From Rhodoferax sp. TS-BS-61-7 (lineage in GTDB: Bacteria; Pseudomonadota; Gammaproteobacteria; Burkholderiales; Burkholderiaceae_C): a stretch of 64,000 nt of DNA. The notes under the pieces are model-generated. The model saw only the letters and a list, made by a program, of their open reading frames with translations, did not search any database and was not told the origin of the DNA. The position numbers and the translations under genes were made by a program. The DNA lies in assembly GCF_002943465.1 (NCBI RefSeq), contig NZ_PTQY01000005.1, positions 248,001-312,000 of the forward strand. The letters are read 5' to 3'. Shown here piece after piece: positions 33,474 through 41,498 of this stretch (positions within the stretch are counted from its first letter, which is position 1; each line of letters opens with the position of its first letter).

Positions 33474-33565
33474 GTTTTCCTCCCTTGGTTTTTGTCCGGA
33501 AATTCTAGTCTCTGTAAGGCTTTTGCTGCGAAGACTAGTCCGATGGGTGCCGGATGCCGTTGTTT

Positions 33566-34150
33566 TTAGGTATCTACCTTCACTCCCTCCCCAATCACAA
33601 AAAACTGTCCCCCTGCCACATAGTGCAAGGTCCGCAACGCATCCGGCGCCTTGTCAAACTCCCAATGCCCGTTGACGAACACGCGGCTGTCGGCCCAGGC
33701 TTGGGTCACCTCGCCGATGAACAGGTCATAGGTGTGCTGGTTGTGCGGCTCGGGCACCAGCTTGCACAGCAGCCAGCCCACGCAACCTTGCACCAGCGGT
33801 AGTTCGCTGCCCTCCACGGCAAAGGTCTGGATGCCATGGCGTCGTAGCTTGTCGGGCGTGCTGGCCGCGCTGTCGCTGCCCACGCCCAGCGTGGCCTGGG
33901 CCAGGGCGCGGGCCGGTACGTTCAGCGCAAACCAGCCACTGCCTTCCACCAGCGCCCGCGTGCGCGTGGCCTTGTCGATCACCACCGTCACCTTGGGCGG
34001 GCTGAAGTCCAGCGGCATGGACCAGGCTGCGGCCATGACGTTGTGCTGGCCCGCGTGGGCGGATGACACCAGCACGGTGGGGCCGTGGTTGAGCAGGCGG
34101 TAGGCTTTGTCCAGCGGGACGGGGGTGCAGAAGGCGGGCAGGGCGGTCAT
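33566..34150 (-). CDS. Flavin reductase-like split-barrel protein
   Basis: A 194-residue protein of the flavin reductase/FMN-binding split-barrel group. The family motifs are visible: PTVLVSSAHAGQHNVMAAAWSMPLDFSPP in two halves, the binding of flavin near KATRTRALVEGSGWFALNVPA, and the late YDLFIGEVTQAWAD. Such proteins supply reduced flavin or act as redox sensors. The ATG at 34150 is chosen because a longer start has no binding site. It shares the upstream region with imuA on the other strand. Confidence 0.85.
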   Translation of the reverse strand: MTALPAFCTPVPLDKAYRLLNHGPTVLVSSAHAGQHNVMAAAWSMPLDFSPPKVTVVIDKATRTRALVEGSGWFALNVPARALAQATLGVGSDSAASTPDKLRRHGIQTFAVEGSELPLVQGCVGWLLCKLVPEPHNQHTYDLFIGEVTQAWADSRVFVNGHWEFDKAPDALRTLHYVAGGQFFVIGEGVKVDT

Positions 34151-34227
34151 GCGGGCCACTCTAGCAAAGCCGCCAAAAGCCAGAGCCGTGGCAACCCCCG
34201 CTGGGGCTTGCAAGCCTGTTCTTGATT

Positions 34228-34255
34228 TTGATAGCAGGAGTGTTTTCCATATACT
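34228..34255 (+). promoter_or_regulatory. Candidate imuAB promoter
   Basis: -35 TTGATA (34228-34233), 16-base spacer, -10 TATACT (34250-34255) directly overlapping the LexA box. The -35 lies in TTTTGATAGC, which looks like a degraded family A repeat. The boxes are seen directly; use as promoter is inferred. Confidence 0.6.
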
Positions 34256-34269
34256 GTGTATAAATACAG
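34254..34269 (+). promoter_or_regulatory. LexA (SOS) box upstream of imuA
   Basis: CTGT-GTATAAAT-ACAG matches the CTGT-N8-ACAG SOS box, with the AT-rich core typical of LexA sites. It lies 21 bases before the imuA start and overlaps the -10 of the candidate promoter. Confidence 0.93.
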
Positions 34270-34290
34270 TTATAAGCCAAAACCCTCGCC

Positions 34291-35010
34291 ATGACTAGCC
34301 TTGCGCGCATCAGCACCGGTTCGCCGGACCCGCAAGACATCCACGCCGATGTCTGGCATGCGCACGCGCTGGCAGGCAGCCCGCAGGTGGTGCAGCCTAC
34401 GGGCGATGCGCTGCTGGACGCGCAGTTGCCCGGCGGTGGCTGGCCCGTAGGCGCGCTGGTGGAGCTGCTGCAGCCCGCTGGTGTGCACAGCGAATGGCGG
34501 CTGTTGCTGCCCGCACTGGCGCGCTGTGGCCAGGGGCCGGTGGTGCTGGTGGGGGCGCCTTACCTGCCGTTTGTGCCGGCCCTGGCGGCGCTGGGCTTGC
34601 GCGCCAGCCGCCTGCTGGCGGTGGGTGCAGTTCAAGACGGAAGGCTCTGGGCCACCGAACAGCTGCTGCGTTGTGCCGAGGTGGACGCGGTGCTGGCTTG
34701 GCTACCGCAGGCGCGCAGCGACCAGCTGCGCCGCCTGCAAATGGCCGCGGCCGAGCACCACAAGCTGCTGTTTGTGATGCGCCCGGCTTCACTGCAGGCC
34801 GACGCCTCGCCCGCGGCCCTGCGGCTGGTGCTGCAGCCCCAGCCGCCAGCGCAGAGCCCAGGGCTGGATGCGCTGGCGGTGCACATCGTCAAACGCCGCG
34901 GCCCGCCATTGGCCCAGCCGCTGCAGCTGCAGGCGCGCGCGGCCCGCCTGGCCGTGCTGTTGGCGGCGGAGGGTGCCTATGCACTGGATCGCACTGCGGC
35001 CCACGCCTGA
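34291..35010 (+). CDS. imuA: Translesion synthesis accessory protein ImuA
   Basis: A 239-residue RecA/SulA-fold protein that works with ImuB and DnaE2 in damage-induced mutagenesis. It has the ImuA features: a VWHAHALAGSP start, the LPGGGWPVGALVELL segment replacing a true Walker A, and a C-terminal helix rich in Arg/Leu. The LexA box 21 bases upstream places it in the SOS regulon. It overlaps imuB by 32 bases, giving tight coupling. Recognised from context and sequence; individual function in this organism is inferred. Confidence 0.9.
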   Translation: MTSLARISTGSPDPQDIHADVWHAHALAGSPQVVQPTGDALLDAQLPGGGWPVGALVELLQPAGVHSEWRLLLPALARCGQGPVVLVGAPYLPFVPALAALGLRASRLLAVGAVQDGRLWATEQLLRCAEVDAVLAWLPQARSDQLRRLQMAAAEHHKLLFVMRPASLQADASPAALRLVLQPQPPAQSPGLDALAVHIVKRRGPPLAQPLQLQARAARLAVLLAAEGAYALDRTAAHA

Positions 35011-36349
35011 TGCCGCCGCCTCGCCCGAGCCCACCCTGGCCGATGTGCACACCGCGCTGGCCTGGTGGGCACTGCGCTTCACGCCGCTGGTGGCGCGGGT
35101 GGAGGACGCGCTGGTGCTGGAGGTGTCAGGTAGCGAGCGCTTGTTTGGCGGGCGCAGCGCCTTGCTGCAGCAGATTTTTGAGCCAAATCAGCCTCTGGCG
35201 CCCGTGGAATATGCGCAAGGTGCTACGTCTTTGATAGCGTTGGGGCGCCTGTGGAATGGGCGCGAGGTGGCGCCCGAAGCGCTGTCGGCGCATGTGCTGG
35301 CCGCCGCCCGGCCGCACCTGCCCACGCTGGCGCGCTTGGGCGTGCGCACCTGGGGCCAGCTGCGGGCGCTGCCGCGTGGCGGGCTGGTGCGGCGTTTTGG
35401 CGCGGAGCTGGTGGATGCGCTGGACCGCGCCTGGGGCCAGCGCCCCGAGGTCTACCCCTGGCTCACGCTGCCCGAGGTGTTTGACGCGCCGCTGGAGCTG
35501 GCGGCCAGCGTGGAGTCGGCCCCGGCACTGCTGTTTGGCGCACGCCGCCTGCTGGCGCAGCTGCTGGTGTGGCTGCGCGCACGCCAGCACGGCGTGCTGG
35601 CGCTGGAGCTGCTGTGGGACCTGGACGCACGCCGTGCCAACACCCGCCACGTGGACGCCCACCACACGGGTGGCCAGCAGGGCCGACTGGAGCTGCGCAC
35701 CGCCCAGGCCACGCAAGACATGGCGCATTTGCAGCGCATTCTGGGCGAGCAACTGGCGCGGGTCACGCTACCCGCACCCGTGCTCTATCTGCGCCTGCGC
35801 AGCCTGCAAACCCAGCCGCTGGCGGGCGAGAGCCACAGCCTGCTGCCCGACGAGGTGCGCAAGGGTGACAGCCTGCACCAGACGCTGGAGCGCCTGGCCG
35901 CGCGCCTGGGCGCCGCGCAGGTGCAGTGCGCCACCCCGCTGACCGACCACCGGCCCGAGCAGATGCAGCGTTGGGCGCCGTGGCAGGCCGATACGCCAGC
36001 ACAAAATGCTATGAAATCAGGAGCTGCTGGCGCAATATTTATAAGGGCTAGAGGCCTAAAAGACTATGAATTGCACCCCCAGGCCAGCGTCTGGCCTACC
36101 TGGCTCTTGCCCAGCCCGCAGCGTCTGCCGGTGCGTGGGCACTGCCCGCAGTACCAGGGCGCGCTGGCCCTGCTGGTGGGGCCGCAGCGGCTGGAGGCGG
36201 GCTGGCTGGACGGCACGCCGGTGCTGCGCGATTACTTCATCGCCCGCAGCCCGCAGGCGGGGCTGGTGTGGGTGTACCGCGAAAAGCTGGGTAGCGAAGC
36301 CGCCACCGCGCAGGACGCGCCCTGGTACCTGCACGGGCTGTATGCGTGA
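34979..36349 (+). CDS. imuB: Y-family polymerase-like protein ImuB
   Basis: A 456-residue Y-family relative. The palm-like region has VEDALVLEVSGSERLFGG in place of the polymerase catalytic motif SIDEAYLD, so it is probably not itself an active polymerase; ImuB is thought to be a hub that binds ImuA, DnaE2 and the sliding clamp. A helix-hairpin-helix DNA-binding part (LARLGVRTWGQLRALPRGGLVRRFG) and little finger follow. Two family A repeats are translated within it (35180-35241 and 36006-36062), the second adding GAAGAIFIRARGLKDYE near the C terminus. The ATG at 34979 overlaps imuA. Confidence 0.9.
   Translation: MHWIALRPTPDAAASPEPTLADVHTALAWWALRFTPLVARVEDALVLEVSGSERLFGGRSALLQQIFEPNQPLAPVEYAQGATSLIALGRLWNGREVAPEALSAHVLAAARPHLPTLARLGVRTWGQLRALPRGGLVRRFGAELVDALDRAWGQRPEVYPWLTLPEVFDAPLELAASVESAPALLFGARRLLAQLLVWLRARQHGVLALELLWDLDARRANTRHVDAHHTGGQQGRLELRTAQATQDMAHLQRILGEQLARVTLPAPVLYLRLRSLQTQPLAGESHSLLPDEVRKGDSLHQTLERLAARLGAAQVQCATPLTDHRPEQMQRWAPWQADTPAQNAMKSGAAGAIFIRARGLKDYELHPQASVWPTWLLPSPQRLPVRGHCPQYQGALALLVGPQRLEAGWLDGTPVLRDYFIARSPQAGLVWVYREKLGSEAATAQDAPWYLHGLYA
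35180..35241 (-). repeat. Dispersed repeat family A copy inside imuB
   Basis: On the reverse strand: ACGCTATCAAAGACGTAGCA, CCTTGCGCATATTCCACGGG, CGCCAGAGGCTGATTTGG. It lies antisense within imuB, in frame, and all blocks are present. Confidence 0.7.
36006..36062 (+). repeat. Dispersed repeat family A, full copy in imuB
   Basis: Reads ATGCTATGAAATCAGGAGCT, GCTGGCGCAATATTTATAAG, GGCTAGAGGCCTAAAAGA; on the sense strand, in frame with imuB. Among the best preserved copies in the window. Confidence 0.85.
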
Positions 36350-36355
36350 AGAGGT

Positions 36356-36850
36356 TTAGAACAGGCGGAACTTCACTTGCACCACCAGGGCACCGTCGAT
36401 CTTGGCCACGTTGGGGATCAGGCTGAGGTTGACGCCGAAACGCTTGCCTTCGTAGCTGACCATGGGCAAGACCGCAACAAAGTAGTTGCCGTTTTTGACG
36501 GCGGGGTAGCCATTCATCACCCCCACGGCCAAGCCCAGCTTCCAGTCGTTCAGGGCGATGGGTTGCCAGTTCACGGCGGCGTAGTGGGTGTCACGGCGCA
36601 CGCTGTTGTAGAAGCTGCCCACCATGACCGAGGTGTCGGGGCGAAACTGGTACTCCACGCCCAGGCCATGGTTGTTCTCGTTGTAGCCCTTGCTCTGGTT
36701 GGAGTGGTAGGTCAATGCCCCCACGTTGACCCAGAGCGCGTTTGGGGGCGCTTCCTCGGGGGGCTCTTGGGCCCATGCGGCGGGTACGGTGCAGACCAGT
36801 GCAACAGCCCAGGCGTACAGGTGGCTGTGGGGCAGGCGGGGGCGGTGCAT
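36356..36850 (-). CDS. Probable small outer-membrane beta-barrel, 164 aa
   Basis: A signal peptide (AWAVALVCTVPAAWAQ) precedes a mature region of about 136 residues with alternating strands (HGLGVEYQF, SVMVGSFYNSV, YFVAVLPMVSYEG) and a terminal phenylalanine (KFRLF), the sign of an outer-membrane barrel. Eight strands and this size resemble small lipid-modifying or structural barrels such as PagP, but no catalytic residues are identifiable. Its start overlaps the DUF1993 stop by one base, and both may be coexpressed. Convergent with imuB. Confidence 0.75.
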   Translation of the reverse strand: MHRPRLPHSHLYAWAVALVCTVPAAWAQEPPEEAPPNALWVNVGALTYHSNQSKGYNENNHGLGVEYQFRPDTSVMVGSFYNSVRRDTHYAAVNWQPIALNDWKLGLAVGVMNGYPAVKNGNYFVAVLPMVSYEGKRFGVNLSLIPNVAKIDGALVVQVKFRLF

Positions 36851-37368
36851 CAGCGAGCCTGCCCAGCGGTGTAGACATGCCAGCCATCAAAGTCGCCCTT
36901 GCTCAAGGGCAGGCCCTGTTGGCGCAGGATGGCGTAGACCATGCTGGTGTGGAAGAAGAAGTTGGGCAGTGCGTACTGCTGCAAAAACGTGCTGCCATCG
37001 AGTGTGACTGTGGTCTCGCCCGCCGGGTCGCTGATCTGGCGCTGCGCGGCATCGGCAAAGTCAGCCGGAGCCAGTGTGTCAAGAAAGGCCAAGCCCTCGG
37101 CCACACGCGCCTGCAACGTGGCGAAATTTTGGCGGGGTTCACCAAAGGGCGGCAGCGCCTGGCCAGCCAGCGGCGCGCAGGCGCGAAACACAAAGTTCAC
37201 CGCCACCTCTACCTGCACGGCCAGCGGCAGCATGTCGGGCGCCAGCCGCGCCTGCAGCAGGGGGGGCGTGGGCCGGTCGTGCTGTGCGGCCCGCACCAGC
37301 AGCGCGTGCAACTGCAACAGGTAGCGGCGGAACACGGGAACACTGGCGTCAAACAAGGGGGCGTGCAT
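36850..37368 (-). CDS. DUF1993 family protein
   Basis: A 172-residue all-helical protein of the DUF1993 type, related to DinB/YfiT-like four-helix bundles. Its conserved late motif LPNFFFHTSMVYAILRQQG and FDGWHVY end match. The fold suggests a metal-dependent hydrolase or thiol-transfer function, but none is established. ATG at 37368 gives the usual length. The stop codon overlaps the barrel protein start (ATGA). Confidence 0.85.
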   Translation of the reverse strand: MHAPLFDASVPVFRRYLLQLHALLVRAAQHDRPTPPLLQARLAPDMLPLAVQVEVAVNFVFRACAPLAGQALPPFGEPRQNFATLQARVAEGLAFLDTLAPADFADAAQRQISDPAGETTVTLDGSTFLQQYALPNFFFHTSMVYAILRQQGLPLSKGDFDGWHVYTAGQAR

Positions 37369-37414
37369 GGGCCGCAATATAGCCCGGCGGGGCCGCTCTT
37401 TTACACTCGGGGCC

Positions 37415-37903
37415 ATGAACCTCCCCACCCACCAACTCAGCATGACCGTGCTCATGTCGCCCGACATGGCCAACTTCTCTGGCAATGTGCACGGCGGCGC
37501 TATTTTGAAACTGCTGGACCAGGTGGCCTACGCCTGCGCCAGCCGTTATGCCTCGCGCTACGTGGTCACGCTCAGTGTGGACCGGGTGCTGTTTCTGCAG
37601 GCCATCCATGTGGGCGAGCTGGTCACCTTTCTGGCCAGCGTCAACTACACCGGCAAGTCGTCCATGGAGGTGGGCATCAAGGTGATTGCCGAAAACATCC
37701 GCAGCCAGGAAGTGCGCCATGTGAACAGCTGCTTCTTCACCATGGTGGCGGTGGACGATGCCGGCAAGGCCGCGCCCGTACCCCCCCTGCAGCCCGAGAC
37801 ACCCGACGAGGTGCGCCGCTTTGAGGCTGCGCAAATGCGCAAACAACTGCGCCACGAGCTGGAGCAGAAGTTCCGCCAGACGCGCCAGAGCGGCACGGTC
37901 TAG
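37415..37903 (+). CDS. Acyl-CoA thioesterase (hot-dog fold)
   Basis: A 162-residue hot-dog-fold thioesterase of the YciA/BFIT acyl-CoA hydrolase type. Conserved segments: MSPDMANFSGNVHGGAILKLLDQVAY, which in pieces carries the Asn/His/Gly-rich catalytic region and the acidic catalytic Asp, then SVDRVLFLQAIHVGELVTF. The C-terminal third is charged and helical. It hydrolyses acyl-CoA esters to free acid and CoA. Its start lies 46 bases from the divergent DUF1993 start. Confidence 0.92.
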   Translation: MNLPTHQLSMTVLMSPDMANFSGNVHGGAILKLLDQVAYACASRYASRYVVTLSVDRVLFLQAIHVGELVTFLASVNYTGKSSMEVGIKVIAENIRSQEVRHVNSCFFTMVAVDDAGKAAPVPPLQPETPDEVRRFEAAQMRKQLRHELEQKFRQTRQSGTV

Positions 37904-37990
37904 CCTTTGCCCCCTGGGGTGGGGGAATTAAGGGAAAACCCTATACTGGTCCGCAGCTGCATGTCCTCGTGTGCAACGAAAGGACTTCCT

Positions 37991-39085
37991 GTGATCGACC
38001 TTCCCACCTCCGCCCGGCGTCTTTTGCCGTCTGCTGGCAGCCGCCTGTTCAAGCGTCTGTGGCGCACGCGGCTGGGCACCCCAGCTCCCGCCCGGATCAA
38101 CCTGGCCCTGCAGGGCGGCGGTGCGCATGGCGCCTTTACCTGGGGCGTGCTGGACGCGCTGTTGCAAGACCCGCGCATGCACATCGAGGGCATCAGCGGC
38201 AGCAGCGCCGGCGCCATGAATGCGGTGGTGATGGCGCAGGGCTGGATGACGGGTGGGCGCGAAGGCGCACGCGAAGCGCTGGCCCAGTTCTGGACCGAGG
38301 TGAGCCAGCAGCTGCCCTGGGGCATGCTGACCACGGGCGGGGGCGATGCGATCAGCCTCTCGCCTGCCACCAAGATGTTGGCGCAATGGGCTGGCTTCTT
38401 TTCTCCCACCGAGCTGAACCCGCTGGCCATCAACCCGCTGCGCAGCCTGCTCAAACGCCAGATCGACTTTGAACGCCTGCGCGCCGAGAGTCCATTCAAG
38501 CTGTTTGTCGGTGCCACCCAGGTCAACACCGGCAAGCTGCGCCTGTTCCGCGAACATGAGCTGACGTTGGACATGCTGCTGGCCTCGGCCTGTCTGCCCA
38601 AGATTCACCACACGGTAGAGATTGAGGGTGAACCGTATTGGGACGGTGGTTTTGCGGCCAATCCCGCCGTGTTCCCGCTGTTTTACGACTGCGCAGCGGG
38701 CGATGTGCTGCTGGTGCTGTTGGCGCCGCTCAAGCACGAAGGCACGCCGCACACCATGGATGAGATTGAGGCGCGTATGGAGGAGCTGGGCTTTAAGGCC
38801 CACTTCATGCGCGAGATGCAAATGTTTGCCCGCGTGCAGGACGCGGCCCACGTCACCCAGCACCAGGGCCCGCTGGAGCAACGCCTGCAAAGCGTGCGTT
38901 TCCACATGATTGACTCCAGCAACCTGGAGAGCCTGCAGCGCAGCGAGACCAAGATGCTGGCGCATGCGCGTTTTTTGAACCTGCTGCACGACCAGGGCCT
39001 GCACCGCGGCCAGCAGTGGCTGGCCGAGCACGCCAGCGCCGTGGGCCAACGCACCACGGTGGATATGCAGCAATGGCTGGTGTGA
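37991..39085 (+). CDS. Patatin-like phospholipase
   Basis: A 364-residue serine lipase of the patatin group with the complete catalytic set: oxyanion-hole GGGAHGAFTWG, nucleophile elbow GISGSSAGAMNAVVM and the dyad Asp in WDGGFAANPAV. It releases fatty acids from membrane lipids or wax-like esters. No signal peptide is evident, so it is likely cytoplasmic or peripheral. The GTG at 37991 has AAAGGAC in front and gives a normal N terminus; the open frame further upstream is not used. Confidence 0.92.
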   Translation: MIDLPTSARRLLPSAGSRLFKRLWRTRLGTPAPARINLALQGGGAHGAFTWGVLDALLQDPRMHIEGISGSSAGAMNAVVMAQGWMTGGREGAREALAQFWTEVSQQLPWGMLTTGGGDAISLSPATKMLAQWAGFFSPTELNPLAINPLRSLLKRQIDFERLRAESPFKLFVGATQVNTGKLRLFREHELTLDMLLASACLPKIHHTVEIEGEPYWDGGFAANPAVFPLFYDCAAGDVLLVLLAPLKHEGTPHTMDEIEARMEELGFKAHFMREMQMFARVQDAAHVTQHQGPLEQRLQSVRFHMIDSSNLESLQRSETKMLAHARFLNLLHDQGLHRGQQWLAEHASAVGQRTTVDMQQWLV

Positions 39086-39095
39086 GGGTGGCGGT

Positions 39096-39566
39096 TTAGG
39101 CTTCGCCCAAGCGCAGCGGCTGGTCTTCAAACTCGGTGTTCAGCACCACGGTGCTGGTGGTGCGGGCCACGCCGGGAATCGCCTTGATCTGCAGCAGCAC
39201 CGCTTCCAGGTCGCGTGCGTGCGCCGTGCGCACCTTGGCCAGCAAATCGTACTCACCCGCCACGCTGTGCAGCTCTTGCACTGCACTCACCTCACGCAGG
39301 CGCGCCGCAATGTCGCGGCAGTGCGCACCGCCGTCGTTGCGAATCGCCACAAAGGCCGTGAAGTTCAGCCCCACCGTGAGTGGGTCCACGCTGATGGAGA
39401 AGCGGCGGATCACACCGCGCTCCAGCATCTTCTTCACCCGCTCGTGCACGGCGGCGGTGGACAGGCCCACCTCGGCCCCCACCTCGGCGTAAGAACGACG
39501 GCCATCTTCCCCCAAGGCCGTAAGAATTTTGGCGTCGATGGCGTCTGTCTGAATAATTACTTGCAT
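39096..39566 (-). CDS. Lrp/AsnC family transcriptional regulator
   Basis: A 156-residue regulator with an N-terminal helix-turn-helix (ALGEDGRRSYAEVGAEVGLSTAAVHERV in part) and a C-terminal RAM ligand-binding domain (VAGEYDLLAKVRTAHARDLEAVL). The family senses amino acids. It is divergent from an EamA exporter gene, and a perfect 7+7 palindrome lies between (39610-39624), so regulation of that exporter is a reasonable inference. Confidence 0.93.
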   Translation of the reverse strand: MQVIIQTDAIDAKILTALGEDGRRSYAEVGAEVGLSTAAVHERVKKMLERGVIRRFSISVDPLTVGLNFTAFVAIRNDGGAHCRDIAARLREVSAVQELHSVAGEYDLLAKVRTAHARDLEAVLLQIKAIPGVARTTSTVVLNTEFEDQPLRLGEA

Positions 39567-39609
39567 TGGGCGTATTTTTTAGTAATATCACGCCTATCGG
39601 CGCTTGTTG

Positions 39610-39624
39610 CCGTAAATTTTACGG
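39610..39624. promoter_or_regulatory. Palindromic operator candidate for the Lrp-type regulator
   Basis: CCGTAAA-T-TTTACGG is a perfect inverted repeat in the 65-base gap between the Lrp-type regulator and the EamA gene, eight bases before the exporter start codon. AT-rich palindromes like this are typical of Lrp-family sites. Confidence 0.6.
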
Positions 39625-39631
39625 ACTATTC

Positions 39632-40576
39632 ATGATTTCGGCACTCAATATTCAGCACGGCTGGCGTTTGTCTCCTTTTTGGCGCCTCATGGTGGCGCTG
39701 TGGTTGGTCTACATCGTCTGGGGCACCACCTACTTTGCCATTGGCATTGCGGTGCAAAGCTTCCCCCCGCTGTGGATGAACGCCACACGTTTCACGCTGG
39801 CCGGCGTGATCATGCTGGCCTGGGCGCTGTGGCGCGGCGAGAAGCTGCCGAGCTGGCGCCAGTGGCGCAACGCGGCCGTGGTGGGCGGGCTCATGGTGTT
39901 TGGTGCCATGAACCTGGTGGTGTTTGCGCAGCAGCACGGCATTGGCTCGGGCCTGATGGCTACCGTGGTGACCACCATGCCCATGTGGCTGGCGCTGTGG
40001 ACGCGCCTGGGCGGCGAGCGTGTACCCATGACGAGCTGGATTGGCTTGGTGCTGGGTGTGGGCGGTGCGCTGCTGCTGGCCATGGAAGGCGACTTCTCGG
40101 CCAGTTGGCTGGGCGCGCTGGCCGCCTTTGGTGCCCCGCTGTGCTGGAGCGTGGGCTCGTATGCGTCCCGCAAGCTGGACCTGCCAGGCCCGGCCATGGC
40201 GTCCGCCACCGAGTGGCTGGCCGGCGGGCTGATGGGGGTGGTGGCTGCGTCCTTGATCGAGCCACAGAACGCCTTGAGCAACGTGACGCATGAAGCCTGG
40301 CTGGCCTGGTGGTACCTGCTGGTGTTTGGCACGTTGATCGCGCTCAACGCCTACCTGTGGCTGCTGCAAAACACCACGGCCGCCGTGGCCGGCAGTTACT
40401 CGTTTGTGAACCCCGCCGTAGCGCTGGTGGTGGGCGTATTGATTGGCAAGGAAGTGTTGACCGGTTGGGTGTTCCTGGCGCTGCCGTTGATTGGCGGCGC
40501 ACTGGCCATGATCATGTACGGCCCGGCCATCGTGGCGTGGTTGCGCCGCCAAAGTCGCCCATCGGGCGGGGCGTAA
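39632..40576 (+). CDS. EamA/DMT-family exporter
   Basis: A 314-residue transporter with ten membrane helices. The EamA N-terminal motif is VYIVWGTTYFAIGIAVQSFPP, and SYSFVNPAVALVVGVLIGKE marks the second half. The closest named relatives are YedA/RhtA-type amino acid and metabolite exporters. The ATG at 39632 is chosen; the frame is open upstream but crosses the regulator's promoter. Divergent from the Lrp-type gene. Confidence 0.9.
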   Translation: MISALNIQHGWRLSPFWRLMVALWLVYIVWGTTYFAIGIAVQSFPPLWMNATRFTLAGVIMLAWALWRGEKLPSWRQWRNAAVVGGLMVFGAMNLVVFAQQHGIGSGLMATVVTTMPMWLALWTRLGGERVPMTSWIGLVLGVGGALLLAMEGDFSASWLGALAAFGAPLCWSVGSYASRKLDLPGPAMASATEWLAGGLMGVVAASLIEPQNALSNVTHEAWLAWWYLLVFGTLIALNAYLWLLQNTTAAVAGSYSFVNPAVALVVGVLIGKEVLTGWVFLALPLIGGALAMIMYGPAIVAWLRRQSRPSGGA

Positions 40577-40591
40577 AGCACCTCTGGCAGG

Positions 40592-41353
40592 TCAGACCGA
40601 GGTCATCCCGCCGTCCACCGTGTGGGCCAGGCCGGTCACAAAACTGGCCGCGTCCGAACTAAGCCACAACACAGCGGCGGCCACCTCGTCGGCCTCGCCA
40701 ATGCGGCCAATCGGGTGCGCACTGGCCACTGCCGGCCCTACTTTGGGATCAGCGGCCACGGCGCGGTCAAACATCTGGGTGCGGATCACGCCAGGGCATA
40801 CCGCATTCACTCGGATGCCTTTGCGGCCGTACTCCACCGCCGCTGATTTGGTGAGGCCGATGACCGCGTGTTTGCTGGCGCTATAGGCCGACATCTTGGG
40901 CGCGCCAATGAGGCCCGCCACCGAGGCGGTGTTGACAATGCTGCCCCCGCCCTGGGCCAGCATCTGCTGGATCTGGTACTTCATGCACAGCCACACGCCT
41001 TTGACGTTGACGCCCAGGATGCGGTCGAAGGTGGCCTCTTCGCAGTCGGCCAGGCGCATGTGTTCTTCCTCGATGCCCGCGTTGTTGAAGGCGCAGTCCA
41101 GTCGGCCAAAGTGCGCCACGACATGCGCCACCATGGCCTGCACCTGCGCAGCCTGCACCACGTCGGCGGCCACAAACAGCGCCTCGGCACCCAACGCGCG
41201 CACCTGGGCGGCCGTCTCTTCGCCGGCCGGCACATCGCGGTCCGTTACCGCCACTTTGGCGCCCGCACGGGCAAAGGCCAGCGCACTGGCCCGCCCAATG
41301 CCACCGCCACCGCCGGTGACCAGCACCACTTTGTTGTCAAAACGCAAGTCCAT
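40592..41353 (-). CDS. Short-chain dehydrogenase/reductase (SDR)
   Basis: A 253-residue classical SDR. The cofactor motif VTGGGGGIGRAS is at about residues 12-23, NNAGIEEE follows at about 88 and the catalytic Ser/Tyr/Lys lie in NTASVAG and MSAYSASKHA. The downstream PGVIRTQM is also typical. An acidic residue in TDRDV after the second strand suggests NAD rather than NADP. The substrate is unknown; the gene stands alone between convergent/divergent neighbours. Confidence 0.92.
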   Translation of the reverse strand: MDLRFDNKVVLVTGGGGGIGRASALAFARAGAKVAVTDRDVPAGEETAAQVRALGAEALFVAADVVQAAQVQAMVAHVVAHFGRLDCAFNNAGIEEEHMRLADCEEATFDRILGVNVKGVWLCMKYQIQQMLAQGGGSIVNTASVAGLIGAPKMSAYSASKHAVIGLTKSAAVEYGRKGIRVNAVCPGVIRTQMFDRAVAADPKVGPAVASAHPIGRIGEADEVAAAVLWLSSDAASFVTGLAHTVDGGMTSV

Positions 41354-41498
41354 GGAATCCCCTCAGCAAAAGCCGTGCAAAAAGCCATCTTAGGAGGCCG
41401 TGGCTGGCGCTGGCGCGTTTGGCGTAACCCGCGCGACAGTGCGGTGCCGTGCCCCATGCCGTGCCCTATAGTGGCCAGCTAATGACAGGGAGAACACG

